Positions 44,295 to 53,526 of a DNA stretch of 64,000 nt are shown piece by piece. The DNA lies in the NCBI GenBank assembly GCA_028279365.1, contig JANQNX010000016.1:1-64000 (forward strand). The letters are read 5' to 3'. The notes beneath the pieces are model-generated. The model was not told where the DNA came from. It searched no databases and saw only the letters and a list, made by a program, of their open reading frames with translations. The DNA is from Gammaproteobacteria bacterium. GTDB lineage: Bacteria > Pseudomonadota > Gammaproteobacteria > Eutrophobiales > Eutrophobiaceae. Numbering within the stretch: the stretch's first letter is position 1; each line of letters starts with the position of its first letter. A program made the position numbers and the translations under genes.

Positions 44295-44777
44295 ATGAGT
44301 TCCGCTGTGAAATCCATTTCCATTTTCGTCGATGTTCAGAATATCTACTACACCACCCGTGAAACATTCCAGCGACAGTTCAACTATCGCGTACTGTGGG
44401 AAAGAATCAGCGCAGATGGCAATATCGTTTGCGCGAATGCCTATGCGACGCATCGTGGCGACGATAAACAGCTGAAGTTTCAGGATGCGTTAAAACACAT
44501 CGGCTTCACCATCAAACTGAAACCGTATATTCAGCGCAGCGATGGTTCAGCCAAAGGCGATTGGGATGTCGGCATTACCATTGATGTCATGGAAGCAGCT
44601 ACTAGTACGGATACTATCGTATTGCTTTCCGGCGATGGTGACTTTGGACTGCTGCTGGAAAAAGTCAAAACCTACGGCGTTAACACTGAGGTCTATGGGG
44701 TACCGGCATTAACCGCGAATAATCTGATTGCCTCTGCCGATGTGTTCCACGAGATCGATACCTCCTTATTGCTATAA
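44295..44777 (+). CDS. NYN-domain (LabA/DUF88-like) ribonuclease-type protein
   Basis: A 160-residue PIN-like protein of the NYN family. The acidic motifs are FVDVQNIYYT (first Asp), KGDWDVGITIDVMEAA and TIVLLSGDGDFGLLLEK. It matches the LabA-like subgroup with an intact acidic pocket, consistent with metal-dependent RNase activity. It is a single gene, divergent from the cold-shock gene. Confidence 0.87.
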   Translation: MSSAVKSISIFVDVQNIYYTTRETFQRQFNYRVLWERISADGNIVCANAYATHRGDDKQLKFQDALKHIGFTIKLKPYIQRSDGSAKGDWDVGITIDVMEAATSTDTIVLLSGDGDFGLLLEKVKTYGVNTEVYGVPALTANNLIASADVFHEIDTSLLL

Positions 44778-44875
44778 AACCAGGTCGGATTCTTTGACGC
44801 TGGCTAAAAACAGGTCTATAACTCTAGTGTCGGTAGACGAATGTGTAATACGTTCTAATCAAACAGGAGACGATT

Positions 44876-45058
44876 ATGGCTATTTGTCCGATTGCCAACA
44901 AGATTGGCTGTGAAGAATGTACCGTCGTGAAAGTCTGTGTATTACGAAGTGTGTTAGGTAACTACGGCGAGACTGACAATAACATGGAACAGACAGAAGC
45001 GACGACCCTGCAAGGCCAAAGTCCAGACAACACTACGGAAAACAGACCGCTGAACTAG
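44876..45058 (+). CDS. Small protein with N-terminal four-Cys segment
   Basis: A 60-residue ORF with AGGAGA six bases before ATG 44876. The first half has four Cys (ICPIANKIGCEECTVVKVCVL), and the second half is acidic and Gln/Thr rich, probably disordered. The four Cys could bind a metal. No family was recognised. Its stop overlaps the stop of the convergent PhhB-like gene by four bases. Confidence 0.55.
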   Translation: MAICPIANKIGCEECTVVKVCVLRSVLGNYGETDNNMEQTEATTLQGQSPDNTTENRPLN

Positions 45059-45396
45059 CTATTCAATAAACTATCGGTGCGGGCTGCCATAATAAAGTCC
45101 GTCACATGCAGGCCCTGAATCTTCTTGCTAAAGAAGATGACCTGCACCCTGCCCCATTCGGTAATTAAGGTCGGGTGATGACCGACGTCATCGGCCAGTT
45201 CACCAACCTTAATCGTAAACGCCAGCGCCTCAGCAAAATTGGATAAGGTATAGGTGCGGGTTAACTTCTTAATACCGTCATCCTCGATCATTTCCCAATC
45301 CGGGATCTCCGGCATCATTTCGTCAATCTCTTCCTGCGTTGCCAGCGGCGCGCCTTTACAACAGGCCTCACATTCCCGATCTTTTAACTGCGTCAT
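45055..45396 (-). CDS. Pterin-4a-carbinolamine dehydratase-like protein, one catalytic His replaced
   Basis: A 113-residue DCoH/PhhB-fold protein: CEACCKGAPLATQEEI, IPDWEMIEDDGIKKLTRTY, GHHPTLITEWGRVQVIFF, GLHVTDFIMAARTD. The HHP pair is kept, but the third His of the family, usually in W-S/T-H-x-I-x-GL, is Lys here (FFSKKIQGLH, about residue 92). This may lower or change dehydratase activity. Size is typical. It lies five bases after the next minus-strand gene. Confidence 0.85.
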   Translation of the reverse strand: MTQLKDRECEACCKGAPLATQEEIDEMMPEIPDWEMIEDDGIKKLTRTYTLSNFAEALAFTIKVGELADDVGHHPTLITEWGRVQVIFFSKKIQGLHVTDFIMAARTDSLLNS

Positions 45397-45401
45397 CGTG
45401 A

Positions 45402-45806
45402 TTACCCTGGCAGACTATCGGCCAGTTTTATTTCGATATCATCAACCGAGGTAGCTAACAGATCTTCTGCCAATGTACTACTAATAGTTTGTTTAACCTC
45501 ATCATTCAGCTCGCCCTGTAATTCATCAATCGCCATTTGCGGCGCGACTAATATTAGTTTCTGATATTGCTCATCAGCAAGCTGCGACGACAAAAAATCC
45601 GCCAGCAATTGCATATCCGTTTTTTGTTTCGATGCCTTGCCATTGCTAGCACCGACCTTGACCTGCCTGACCACTTCAAAAGAAAGATCCGCCAACGCTT
45701 TTGAATCGTCGGCCTTTAAAGTAAGCAGGGATTTACCCTCGCCTTGATTAAACAGTATGCGAATGTAACGCCCGTCGGTTAATACGACCCAAGTTGTATG
45801 ACTCAT
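45402..45806 (-). CDS. Host attachment-family protein (AtsE-like)
   Basis: A 134-residue cytoplasmic protein of the family annotated as required for attachment to host cells: TTWVVLTDGRYIRILFNQGEG at the N-terminus, a central SNGKASKQKTDMQLLADFLSSQL (split here at positions about 53-75), and KLILVAPQMAIDEL followed by a helical end. The name comes from Agrobacterium genetics; a fold related to eRF1/baeRF-type domains is possible. It is co-directional with the PhhB-like gene, six bases apart. Confidence 0.75.
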   Translation of the reverse strand: MSHTTWVVLTDGRYIRILFNQGEGKSLLTLKADDSKALADLSFEVVRQVKVGASNGKASKQKTDMQLLADFLSSQLADEQYQKLILVAPQMAIDELQGELNDEVKQTISSTLAEDLLATSVDDIEIKLADSLPG

Positions 45807-45829
45807 TATTGATTAAACCCTTCTATTCA

Positions 45830-46549
45830 TTATTCTGTCACTGATACATCGGAGGCTGAATCATCGAACAAGTGATGATTTAATATTGCCTTGCTCTGGC
45901 GCCAATCCGGCAGGAATTGATCCATTAATCGATGAAAACGCCTGGTGTGGTTGCGTTCCAGCAAATGCACCATTTCATGTACTACCACGTATTCCAGGCA
46001 AGCCAACGGCTTTTTCGCCAATTCCAGATTCAACCATATCCGACGCTTGTGAATATTACAGGTACCCCAGCGAGTTTTCATTTTTTTAATACCAAACTCG
46101 GCCACTTCCTTCCCTATGACCGGCTGCCATAGTTTCAATAACTCACCAATACGCTGGCGCAGCTGCTCGCGATACCAGGCATCCAAACATTTGGCGCGAG
46201 CGAACTGCGTCGTTTCGGGCCTGACAAATAATTGTAAACTTCCGGCAGCATCATGCATGACCCGATGTTTACCCGAACGTTCGATCACGGTTAACCGGCA
46301 AGGCTGACCAAACACTAAATGCATCTCACCGGTTTCATAACGATACTCAACCGGTGCCTTGGCACGACAGACACGCTGTTTTTGTTTAATCCAGTCGAAC
46401 TTGGAAATAATCAATGATTGTATGGTTTCGTCCGACACATGTTGCGGCACTGACAAGCGCACGCGCCCATCCGGCGGATATACAGCCAGATTCAGATTTT
46501 TAATCTTTTTGCGTACGACCTGAACGTCGATACCGGCTATCGATAACAT
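45830..46549 (-). CDS. YgjP/DUF45-type zinc metallopeptidase
   Basis: A 239-residue cytoplasmic protein of the M48-like YgjP family. The zinc motif VVHEMVHLLERNHTRRF gives H-E-x-x-H with the third His in NHTRRFH; the preceding KKMKTRWGTCN block is also typical. The start is placed at ATG 46549 (MLSIAGIDV); the frame continues 16 codons to a TTG without support. The biological substrate is unknown. Confidence 0.83.
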   Translation of the reverse strand: MLSIAGIDVQVVRKKIKNLNLAVYPPDGRVRLSVPQHVSDETIQSLIISKFDWIKQKQRVCRAKAPVEYRYETGEMHLVFGQPCRLTVIERSGKHRVMHDAAGSLQLFVRPETTQFARAKCLDAWYREQLRQRIGELLKLWQPVIGKEVAEFGIKKMKTRWGTCNIHKRRIWLNLELAKKPLACLEYVVVHEMVHLLERNHTRRFHRLMDQFLPDWRQSKAILNHHLFDDSASDVSVTE

Positions 46550-46651
46550 GAGTGTATTGATCGCATAGGGTGATACTGTTGTAAAAACGTGAAACAAAAT
46601 AAGGTTGGCTTATCATATCAAGAGTCCAACGTAACCACACCTGCCAAATAG

Positions 46652-46861
46652 ATGAATCGATTCAATCCGAATAAACTGTTATTAAGCAAGTGGACGGCGG
46701 TCTCACCCAAGCATAGGGAAAAACACTTTGTGGTTTCGAAACTGATTCGCGATGAAAACGAAGTCGTCATCGGCTGTGAACTGGAAGCGGTGATTAATAA
46801 GAAAATCTACCGCATCGATTGGCAGGAATTAAAGCACACCGAACAGTGGTTAATGGGTTAG
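46652..46861 (+). CDS. TIGR02450-family Trp-rich protein
   Basis: A 69-residue protein matching the TIGR02450 family throughout: FNPNKLLLSKWTAVSPKHRE, EKHFVVSKL, CELEAVINKKIYRIDWQEL. The family is small, conserved and uncharacterised. The CIA30-type gene begins five bases after its stop. Confidence 0.85.
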   Translation: MNRFNPNKLLLSKWTAVSPKHREKHFVVSKLIRDENEVVIGCELEAVINKKIYRIDWQELKHTEQWLMG

Positions 46862-46866
46862 AAATA

Positions 46867-47445
46867 ATGAGTACACTACGCGTTTTCTTTTTCATCATCG
46901 TATATATTGGCATCATGAATAACGTATCGGCAGGCCCGTTAATTATTGATGACCGCAGCAGCGGCAACAAACTGGCTTCAATCAATAGCGAATGGGAATT
47001 TATCGCAGATACCGTGATGGGTGGTATTTCACAAGGCAGCCTGACGATTAAGCAATATAAAGACAGAGATTGTTTGTGCCTACGCGGCGATGTGTCCACC
47101 GATAATAACGGTGGCTTTGTGCAAATGGCCTTGCCAGTCAGCAGCGTAATTAATGCTGAATCAGACTACGCCGGTATCGAACTGGATATTGCCGGGAATG
47201 ATGAAGCCTATAATGTACACTTCCGCACCAGCAATTTATCCCGACCGTGGCAATCCTATCGCGCGAGTTTTATTGCCACGACAAATTGGCAAACTATCCG
47301 ACTTCCCTTTTCAGAACTGAACGCCTACCAAACCGAACTTCCTTTTCAACTGAATAAACTGGCGCGTATTGGGCTGGTCGCGATTGGCAGAGACTTTGAG
47401 GCAAAACTATGCCTGGCAGGGTTACGTTTTTACCGTGAGGAATAA
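46867..47445 (+). CDS. CIA30-family exported protein
   Basis: The chosen start is ATG 46867 (192 residues). The signal peptide is residues 1-22 (IMNNVSAG). The mature part is a CIA30 beta-sandwich: NSEWEFIADTVMGGISQGSL, CLCLRGDVSTDNNGGFVQM, YNVHFRTSNLSRPWQSYRAS and LARIGLVAIG. In eukaryotes CIA30 assists complex I assembly; bacterial members have a carbohydrate-binding-like fold and unknown roles. It is convergent with selO. Confidence 0.82.
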   Translation: MSTLRVFFFIIVYIGIMNNVSAGPLIIDDRSSGNKLASINSEWEFIADTVMGGISQGSLTIKQYKDRDCLCLRGDVSTDNNGGFVQMALPVSSVINAESDYAGIELDIAGNDEAYNVHFRTSNLSRPWQSYRASFIATTNWQTIRLPFSELNAYQTELPFQLNKLARIGLVAIGRDFEAKLCLAGLRFYREE

Positions 47446-47446
47446 C

Positions 47447-48934
47447 TCAAGTACCACAAAAGGTCTGATGCACTATCTCATTCGGCTCCGGCGGTAGCAT
47501 GTAATTTTCTTTGCCTTGCTGATACTCATACGGCTTTTGTAACACATCATATAGCGCATGAAACGGGCCGAAGTCTTCGTTATCCTCAGCTGCACGAATC
47601 GTCGCTTCGATTTGGTGATTCCGAGGAATATAAACCGGATTAACGGATTGCATACTGGTTTGTCGCTGCTCGTTTGTATTTGATTCTAACGATAAACGTT
47701 CGCGCCATTTCTCTAACCAGACATCTATCGCTTTTGGCCTGCTGAATAATCCACGCAAGGATTGATCGTTGTCATTCGGATCTTTATCAAGCTGCGAAAG
47801 ATAATAGAAAGTTAACGTATAGTCGGCCTGATTCTTAGCCATGGTATCTAATAGTGAATCAATCAAGGCCTTATCGTCTTCATCACTCGCTGAATCAATC
47901 TTTGTTAACCCACACTTAGCACGAAAGCCAGCAAGCCATTCATCAGAATAATGTTTCACATATTTTTGTTCCAACACGTCTTGCGCAATTTCTACTGCTT
48001 TGTCCGTATCCTGTACAAAGAAAGGCAACAAGGTTTCAGCAAAGCGGGATAGATTCCACAAACCAATATTGGGCTGATTGCTGTACGAATAGCGCCCCTG
48101 GTGATCGATAGAACTATACACCTGATTATGATCAAAGAAACCCATAAACGCACAGGGGCCATAATCAATCGTCTCACCGGCAACCGACATATTATCGGTG
48201 TTCATCACGCCATGAATAAACCCAATCTGCATCCATTTGGCAATAAGACTCGCCTGGCGCATGACTGCCGCTTCAAATAATGCGAGATACGGATTCTCCG
48301 CTTCAGCTAATTCAGGATAGTTTCGTTCAATCACATAATCTGCCAACTTGCGAATCGATTCCAAATCTTCATTCATCGCGAAATACTGAAAACTACCGAC
48401 ACGAATAAAACTGGACGCGACACGCGTCATCACCGCGCCGGGCTTTACCTGCTCACGAATTACATGCTCACCGGTTAATACCGCAGCCAATGCCCGCGTG
48501 GTAGGCATTTTGAGTTTATGCATAGCCTCACTGACGAGATATTCCCGCATCACCGGACCTAATGCCGAACGGCCATCACCATTGCGCGAATAACGCGTAC
48601 GTCCCGAACCTTTTAACTGAACATCTCTGGCGCGACCATCTATATGCTCCAGCTCGCCGAGATAAATCGCACGACCATCTCCCAAATGCGGATTGAAATG
48701 CCCAAACTGATGCCCGGCATACGCCATAGCCAAAGGCGACGACGAATTATGAATCGTATTACCGGAAAACAGATCGACAATACTTTGCTCGTCTTGCACT
48801 TCAATACCAAGCTCAGCGGCGAGTTGTTCATTGAATTTGATCAGGGAAGGTTTAGAAACAGGTGCAGGATTAGATTGGTCATAAAATCCTTCACCTAATT
48901 CTTGATATCGATTTTTAAATGCGAGGTTAAGCAA
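47447..48934 (-). CDS. selO: Protein AMPylase SelO (YdiU)
   Basis: A 495-residue pseudokinase-fold enzyme that transfers AMP to Ser/Thr/Tyr of target proteins. Family blocks are LGDGRAIYLGE, QLKGSGRTRYSRNGDGRSA, GPVMREYLVSEAMH, TRVASSFIRVGSFQYF, HGVMNTDNMSV and CAFMGFFD. The C-terminus ends FCGT, so the terminal Cys-Gly resembles the selenocysteine/Cys tail of the family. It begins at TTG 48934, where the conserved N-terminal FKNRY starts; the ribosome site is weak. The length is typical. Confidence 0.9.
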   Translation of the reverse strand: MLNLAFKNRYQELGEGFYDQSNPAPVSKPSLIKFNEQLAAELGIEVQDEQSIVDLFSGNTIHNSSSPLAMAYAGHQFGHFNPHLGDGRAIYLGELEHIDGRARDVQLKGSGRTRYSRNGDGRSALGPVMREYLVSEAMHKLKMPTTRALAAVLTGEHVIREQVKPGAVMTRVASSFIRVGSFQYFAMNEDLESIRKLADYVIERNYPELAEAENPYLALFEAAVMRQASLIAKWMQIGFIHGVMNTDNMSVAGETIDYGPCAFMGFFDHNQVYSSIDHQGRYSYSNQPNIGLWNLSRFAETLLPFFVQDTDKAVEIAQDVLEQKYVKHYSDEWLAGFRAKCGLTKIDSASDEDDKALIDSLLDTMAKNQADYTLTFYYLSQLDKDPNDNDQSLRGLFSRPKAIDVWLEKWRERLSLESNTNEQRQTSMQSVNPVYIPRNHQIEATIRAAEDNEDFGPFHALYDVLQKPYEYQQGKENYMLPPEPNEIVHQTFCGT

Positions 48935-49042
48935 TGGAAAATCTCAAAGATAAAAAATATTGATAGTTTAATGGATTTTATAAATATAACTATGTAAAAA
49001 AACATATAACTTCAATAATTAAATATTATTAATTATTTTCTC

Positions 49043-52000
49043 TCAAATTACTTCTTGAACTATCGCATTTAAATTAACTGTATCGATCAAGTTAACTACC
49101 TTAATTGCCTGAGAATCGTCAAATACACCAAGCAATCCTTGATCATGAATACTAGTAAAAGGTGGCTCAAATAATAGCGCCTTATCAATCACGCCGTTAG
49201 TGGTTAGATAACTGATTATGTTGTTGATAAATGTTATTTGATCAGCACGTAAATTACCGGACTGTATAAATTCAGCAAAATGTTCTTGCGCAGCCTTCGC
49301 ATCAAGACCAACGATGTTACGAATAAATACGCCTAAAGGTTTATTACCATAAGTATCAATATAATCTTCTTTCGTTCCTACAGTTTCACCATCAAATAAA
49401 ATATCTTCTAATAATTGAATCTCTGTTTCAGTGATGGGTTTATTCGTTTTTATTTTTTGAATTACCAAGTGATCGCTGTAGTTTCTAACATATGATTCGA
49501 CACGGTCTTTATAACTTTTCAGGGTTCTATATGTGCCTATTGGTTCTCTTACTTCTATTCCATCTTCATCCAGTTCATCTTCAAAACTGGTGGTTACAAT
49601 AATCTGTTGCTGTTTATCCAGGTATTTCATTAAATCGCGCAACGCCAAGCGTACATCATCTAATCGATTAACATTTATATCTGACCAGAATGGCTCTGTG
49701 AGTAATTCATTTAATAAATCAACTTGTAGAGCGACTGCCGGTATATTCTGTTTTTTCAGCAATGCCTTCGCTGTACCACTAATGCTATTGATATAATGAT
49801 CACGATTTTTACTCATCAACAAGGCAATTTGAAACTTTAATATTAATACATCAAAACGCTTTGCTAGTTCATCATCCTTATCATTTTTTGCTTCTAGGCC
49901 AGATAGTTCATTATTAATATCCAGCACATCACCTTTAGATAAATTCTGCCAACGTTCCGCATGACTATACTCAACAACAAAACGCAACTTGGCTTTTACA
50001 ACAAACCGTTCCCTATCAAGAAAAACAACTGCTTGATGTAAATCAGCAATATAAGATTCAGCCAAAGACTTTTGTTCATCGGTACTTTCTGAATTTTTAC
50101 GAATTAACATCGCTACTTGCAATTTCGCTATAAAAATTTGTTGCGACAGGCTTGTAGCAACACGACCTTGAACACCATCCGGATTTTCATCAAAAAATTC
50201 AAAGTTCTGACAATAATCAAAAATATAAAATTCAGTTTTATCCTGCCCAAGTCCGAACAGATCTGGGCATAAACGCGTGCCGCGACCAATCATTTGCCAA
50301 AACTTGGTCGATGACTTCACGGGCTTGAAGAAAACCAGATTCACAACTCGTGGTGCGTCAACACCTGTATCCATCATATCGACTGAAACAGCGATTTGCG
50401 GATCGTTTTCTTCATATTCATCAACAAAGATTTCCAGTAAGTCTTGCGCCTTAGATTCATAATTATCAATCACTCGCAAAAACTTTCCGACATATTCGGG
50501 ATAGTTCTTATTAAATCGCTCTTCAATAAAAACAGCATGCGTGTGATTTTTGGCAAAGATAATTGTCTTACCAAGCTTCTCACCACCCTGCACTTGGATT
50601 CCCTGAGTCATTAAATGGTTTAAAACCTTATCAACCGTATCAGTATTGAATAACCAATCATTCAAAGCCTTGCTGTCTATCTCATCCGGCGCCTCACCCT
50701 GAGTCGGATCACCAAACTTCTCTTCATACTCTCTCTTTTCTTCATCCGATAAATCAGCATACTTTACGCCATACCACATAAACTGCGTCGGTACAGACAT
50801 CGCCTTGGGTGCAACAAGAAAACCATCTTCAACGGCTTTGTCTAATTCATACGCAAAGGTCGGGTTATTATCTTCAATGCCAAATAAGCCATAAGTATTG
50901 TGATCGACTTCTGCCTTAGGTGTTGCCGTTAAACCTATCAACAAGGCATCAAAGTATTCAAAAATAGCTTTATATTTCTGATATACAGAACGATGCGCTT
51001 CATCCACAATAATTAAATCAAAATGATCCACACCATAAAAACGTTGGTCATCTGTCTTCACTCCATCAATCCGATTCATAATTGTCGGATAAGTCGAAAA
51101 TACTAATCGCGTGCCGTTGTCCTCTCTTTCCCTAGTGAGATCAATTGCGGATAAATCCGGCAAATAACTATTAAAGGCATTCTTCGCTTGCGAGACCAAT
51201 GCATTGCGGTCAGCTAAAAACAAAACACGTTTCACCCAGTTACACTTCGACATCATATCGACAATCGCAGCAGCCGTTCTTGTCTTACCGCTACCCGTCG
51301 CCATGACTAATAAACTTTGTCTTGCTCTGCCATTGAGTTCACCTTCGCTATTTACAGTACAAGTATTTTCTGCCACACGTGCGACAGCTTCTAATTGATA
51401 AGCACGCCCTGCAATATCCTGGTTTACTTTAAACTCACACAAATCTTTGCGTGTCTTACGTCGTTCGATTAATAACGCTAATTCATCTTTGGCATAAAAA
51501 CCCTGTACTTCACGCTCAGGATAAAACTGATCGTCCCATAAATAGGTTTCAAAGCCATTACTATAAAAAATTATCGGACGTTGACCTTTTTCCTTTTCTA
51601 AACAATCTGCATAAAGCTCTGCCTGATGTTTCCCTTTACGTGGATCGGTCATGGTCTTTTTCGCTTCGACGACAGCTAAAGGCAAACCATCATCACCCCA
51701 AAGCACATAATCGACATAACCAATGCCGGAAGGGTTGGTACTCTTCGGCATACCCTTCACTTCATATTCGAGATGATAACCTTCCTGTAAATCTTCCCAA
51801 CCCGCTTCGCGTAATGCTAAATCAATATAACGTGCACGCGTTTCTTTCTCGGAAACTTCAAGCGGTACTTCGGTTCCAATATCAACCGCTTTCTCGCGCT
51901 CTACCTTACGTGCGGCAAACTCTGCGCGTTCTTGTTCCAGTTGTTTTTTTAACTCTGCGTTTTCTTCTACTTGTTTAAAACGATCCGCTTCAGCTTCTCT

Positions 52001-52492
52001 AGCCGCTTGTTCTTTTGCGGCAAGTTGTTCTTTTAAACTTTCTATCTGTGACGTACTTTCAGTTTGAATTTTACCGGAAGGAATTAACGCTTCATCAAAC
52101 ACTTGCGATTTAGGTGTTTTCTTACCGTAATAAATCACAATATGCCGCATAAAACGAAACAGGTATTTAAGCGAAGCTAATGCGTCTTGCTGATTGACCT
52201 TTTTACCATGTGCCGCCAGGTTGCCTGTTTTGCGGATTAAATTCAGTTCCGCAAATAATGTTCGATTGAACATGGACTGAAATGCATGTTCATGAAGTAA
52301 AGTATTTAAATCAGCGCGGAAAGGACGCGTTAAAGTCCGATCATTGTCGTATAACCAATTCACGGCATTTTCTAACGAGGAGCGACAAAAGATAGAAGCG
52401 GCCTTCGGTGAGATAAAGGTGAGTTGCTCTGCCTCTAAGGCATCGACATAGAGCTGAGGAAAGTCAGCTTGTAAAAATAGAAAGTTACTCAT
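49043..52492 (-). CDS. hsdR: Type I restriction endonuclease subunit R
   Basis: A 1149-residue motor/nuclease subunit. The N-terminus (1-120) resembles DUF4145, followed by a coiled-coil (about 150-210). The nuclease domain contains VDYVLWGDDGLPLAVVEAKKT (D and E-x-K). SF2 helicase motifs follow: MATGSGKTRTAAAI, DEAHRSVY, GLTATP, SVDMMDTGVDAP and MIGRGTRL. ATG 52492 has AAGGGA upstream; a TTG six bases earlier is also open. It closes the fic-hsdM-hsdS-rhuM-hsdR operon. Confidence 0.93.
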   Translation of the reverse strand: MSNFLFLQADFPQLYVDALEAEQLTFISPKAASIFCRSSLENAVNWLYDNDRTLTRPFRADLNTLLHEHAFQSMFNRTLFAELNLIRKTGNLAAHGKKVNQQDALASLKYLFRFMRHIVIYYGKKTPKSQVFDEALIPSGKIQTESTSQIESLKEQLAAKEQAAREAEADRFKQVEENAELKKQLEQERAEFAARKVEREKAVDIGTEVPLEVSEKETRARYIDLALREAGWEDLQEGYHLEYEVKGMPKSTNPSGIGYVDYVLWGDDGLPLAVVEAKKTMTDPRKGKHQAELYADCLEKEKGQRPIIFYSNGFETYLWDDQFYPEREVQGFYAKDELALLIERRKTRKDLCEFKVNQDIAGRAYQLEAVARVAENTCTVNSEGELNGRARQSLLVMATGSGKTRTAAAIVDMMSKCNWVKRVLFLADRNALVSQAKNAFNSYLPDLSAIDLTREREDNGTRLVFSTYPTIMNRIDGVKTDDQRFYGVDHFDLIIVDEAHRSVYQKYKAIFEYFDALLIGLTATPKAEVDHNTYGLFGIEDNNPTFAYELDKAVEDGFLVAPKAMSVPTQFMWYGVKYADLSDEEKREYEEKFGDPTQGEAPDEIDSKALNDWLFNTDTVDKVLNHLMTQGIQVQGGEKLGKTIIFAKNHTHAVFIEERFNKNYPEYVGKFLRVIDNYESKAQDLLEIFVDEYEENDPQIAVSVDMMDTGVDAPRVVNLVFFKPVKSSTKFWQMIGRGTRLCPDLFGLGQDKTEFYIFDYCQNFEFFDENPDGVQGRVATSLSQQIFIAKLQVAMLIRKNSESTDEQKSLAESYIADLHQAVVFLDRERFVVKAKLRFVVEYSHAERWQNLSKGDVLDINNELSGLEAKNDKDDELAKRFDVLILKFQIALLMSKNRDHYINSISGTAKALLKKQNIPAVALQVDLLNELLTEPFWSDINVNRLDDVRLALRDLMKYLDKQQQIIVTTSFEDELDEDGIEVREPIGTYRTLKSYKDRVESYVRNYSDHLVIQKIKTNKPITETEIQLLEDILFDGETVGTKEDYIDTYGNKPLGVFIRNIVGLDAKAAQEHFAEFIQSGNLRADQITFINNIISYLTTNGVIDKALLFEPPFTSIHDQGLLGVFDDSQAIKVVNLIDTVNLNAIVQEVI

Positions 52493-52515
52493 GCTCAATC
52501 CCTTAAACTGTAACG

Positions 52516-53526
52516 TTATTCCTCCTCGCGTTTACTTGGTAAAGCCAACATCGCCATAACTAACTTAATAATCACTTCTTTTTGTTTGGGATCGGACTCT
52601 GCAATTAATAAGGTTAATGCTGCTAAACCCGTATCATTTATAATTGGCTCCTGTTGATTATTGAATAAGCGATTATTTCGATTGAGAAAATCGACAAATA
52701 AAAACGCACCACTGCGTTTATTGCCATCACTGAACGGATGATTCTTGATCACAAAATACAGCAAATGTGCAGCCTTGCTTTCAACACTCGGATACGCTGG
52801 CTCACCAAATACAGTTTGCTCCAGATTCCCTAAAATGGACGCCAATCCATCCTCGCGTAAATTTGCAAATAACTCAGTGGCCTCTCCACGTTCAATCAAT
52901 GAATGCTTAAGCATGTTTAAATTTGCCATCGCCTCATCGTTCGATGGCAATACACCACCTGTCTGCCCCTGAGGCTCTTCCAGTAAGCCCTCATCATACT
53001 GCTGCAACCATAGAAACGTTTGTGTATAACGGCTAACAATTTCGACCAAACCAGTGCCTGCTTCTGCGGTAATCTCGGCTGATTGCGCAGTTTTTTCAAT
53101 TAAGGCCAGTGCCTGTTTTAAGGCTTGTGAATTTTGTTCAAAACGATGTTGATTGAGTGTATAACCTTGTACCAATACATCTTTTAGGCGTTGGGTAGCC
53201 CAAATACGAAATTGCGTTCCCTTTTTCGAGTTGACTCGATAACCAACTGAAAGAATAGCGTCAAGGTTATAGTGCTCGACCTCACGATTAACTTGTCTAC
53301 TACCCTCCTTTTGAACTATCCGGAATTTCCGGATAGTTGAATTCTCTATAAGCTCTTGTTCTTTATATATATTTTTAAGATGCTCATTAATAGTACGCAC
53401 ATCTTTGTCAAACAAGATCGACATTTGTCGCTGCGTCAGCCATACAGTCTCCTGATTACCATCCAAATGCACTTCAATATGTTGGTCATCCGTTTGATAT
53501 ATAACGATTTGATTATCCATCATCAA
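52516..53526 (-). CDS. RhuM-like protein fused to a Fic/DOC domain
   Basis: A 336-residue protein. Residues about 1-190 are a RhuM/virulence-family domain (VWLTQRQMSILFDKDVRTINEH in part, HYNLDAILSVGYRVNSKKGTQFR in part). Residues about 195-330 hold a Fic/DOC fold with HPFSDGNKRSGAF, the H-x-F-x-D-G-N-K-R AMPylation motif. It overlaps hsdS by four bases and is translated with it, lying between hsdS and hsdR. Such insertions recur in type I systems; the substrate is unknown. Confidence 0.87.
   Translation of the reverse strand: MMMDNQIVIYQTDDQHIEVHLDGNQETVWLTQRQMSILFDKDVRTINEHLKNIYKEQELIENSTIRKFRIVQKEGSRQVNREVEHYNLDAILSVGYRVNSKKGTQFRIWATQRLKDVLVQGYTLNQHRFEQNSQALKQALALIEKTAQSAEITAEAGTGLVEIVSRYTQTFLWLQQYDEGLLEEPQGQTGGVLPSNDEAMANLNMLKHSLIERGEATELFANLREDGLASILGNLEQTVFGEPAYPSVESKAAHLLYFVIKNHPFSDGNKRSGAFLFVDFLNRNNRLFNNQQEPIINDTGLAALTLLIAESDPKQKEVIIKLVMAMLALPSKREEE

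Noticed and set aside
51451-51978. 175-aa plus-strand frame inside hsdR
   Set aside because: Antisense to conserved HsdR sequence, without a domain or ribosome site.
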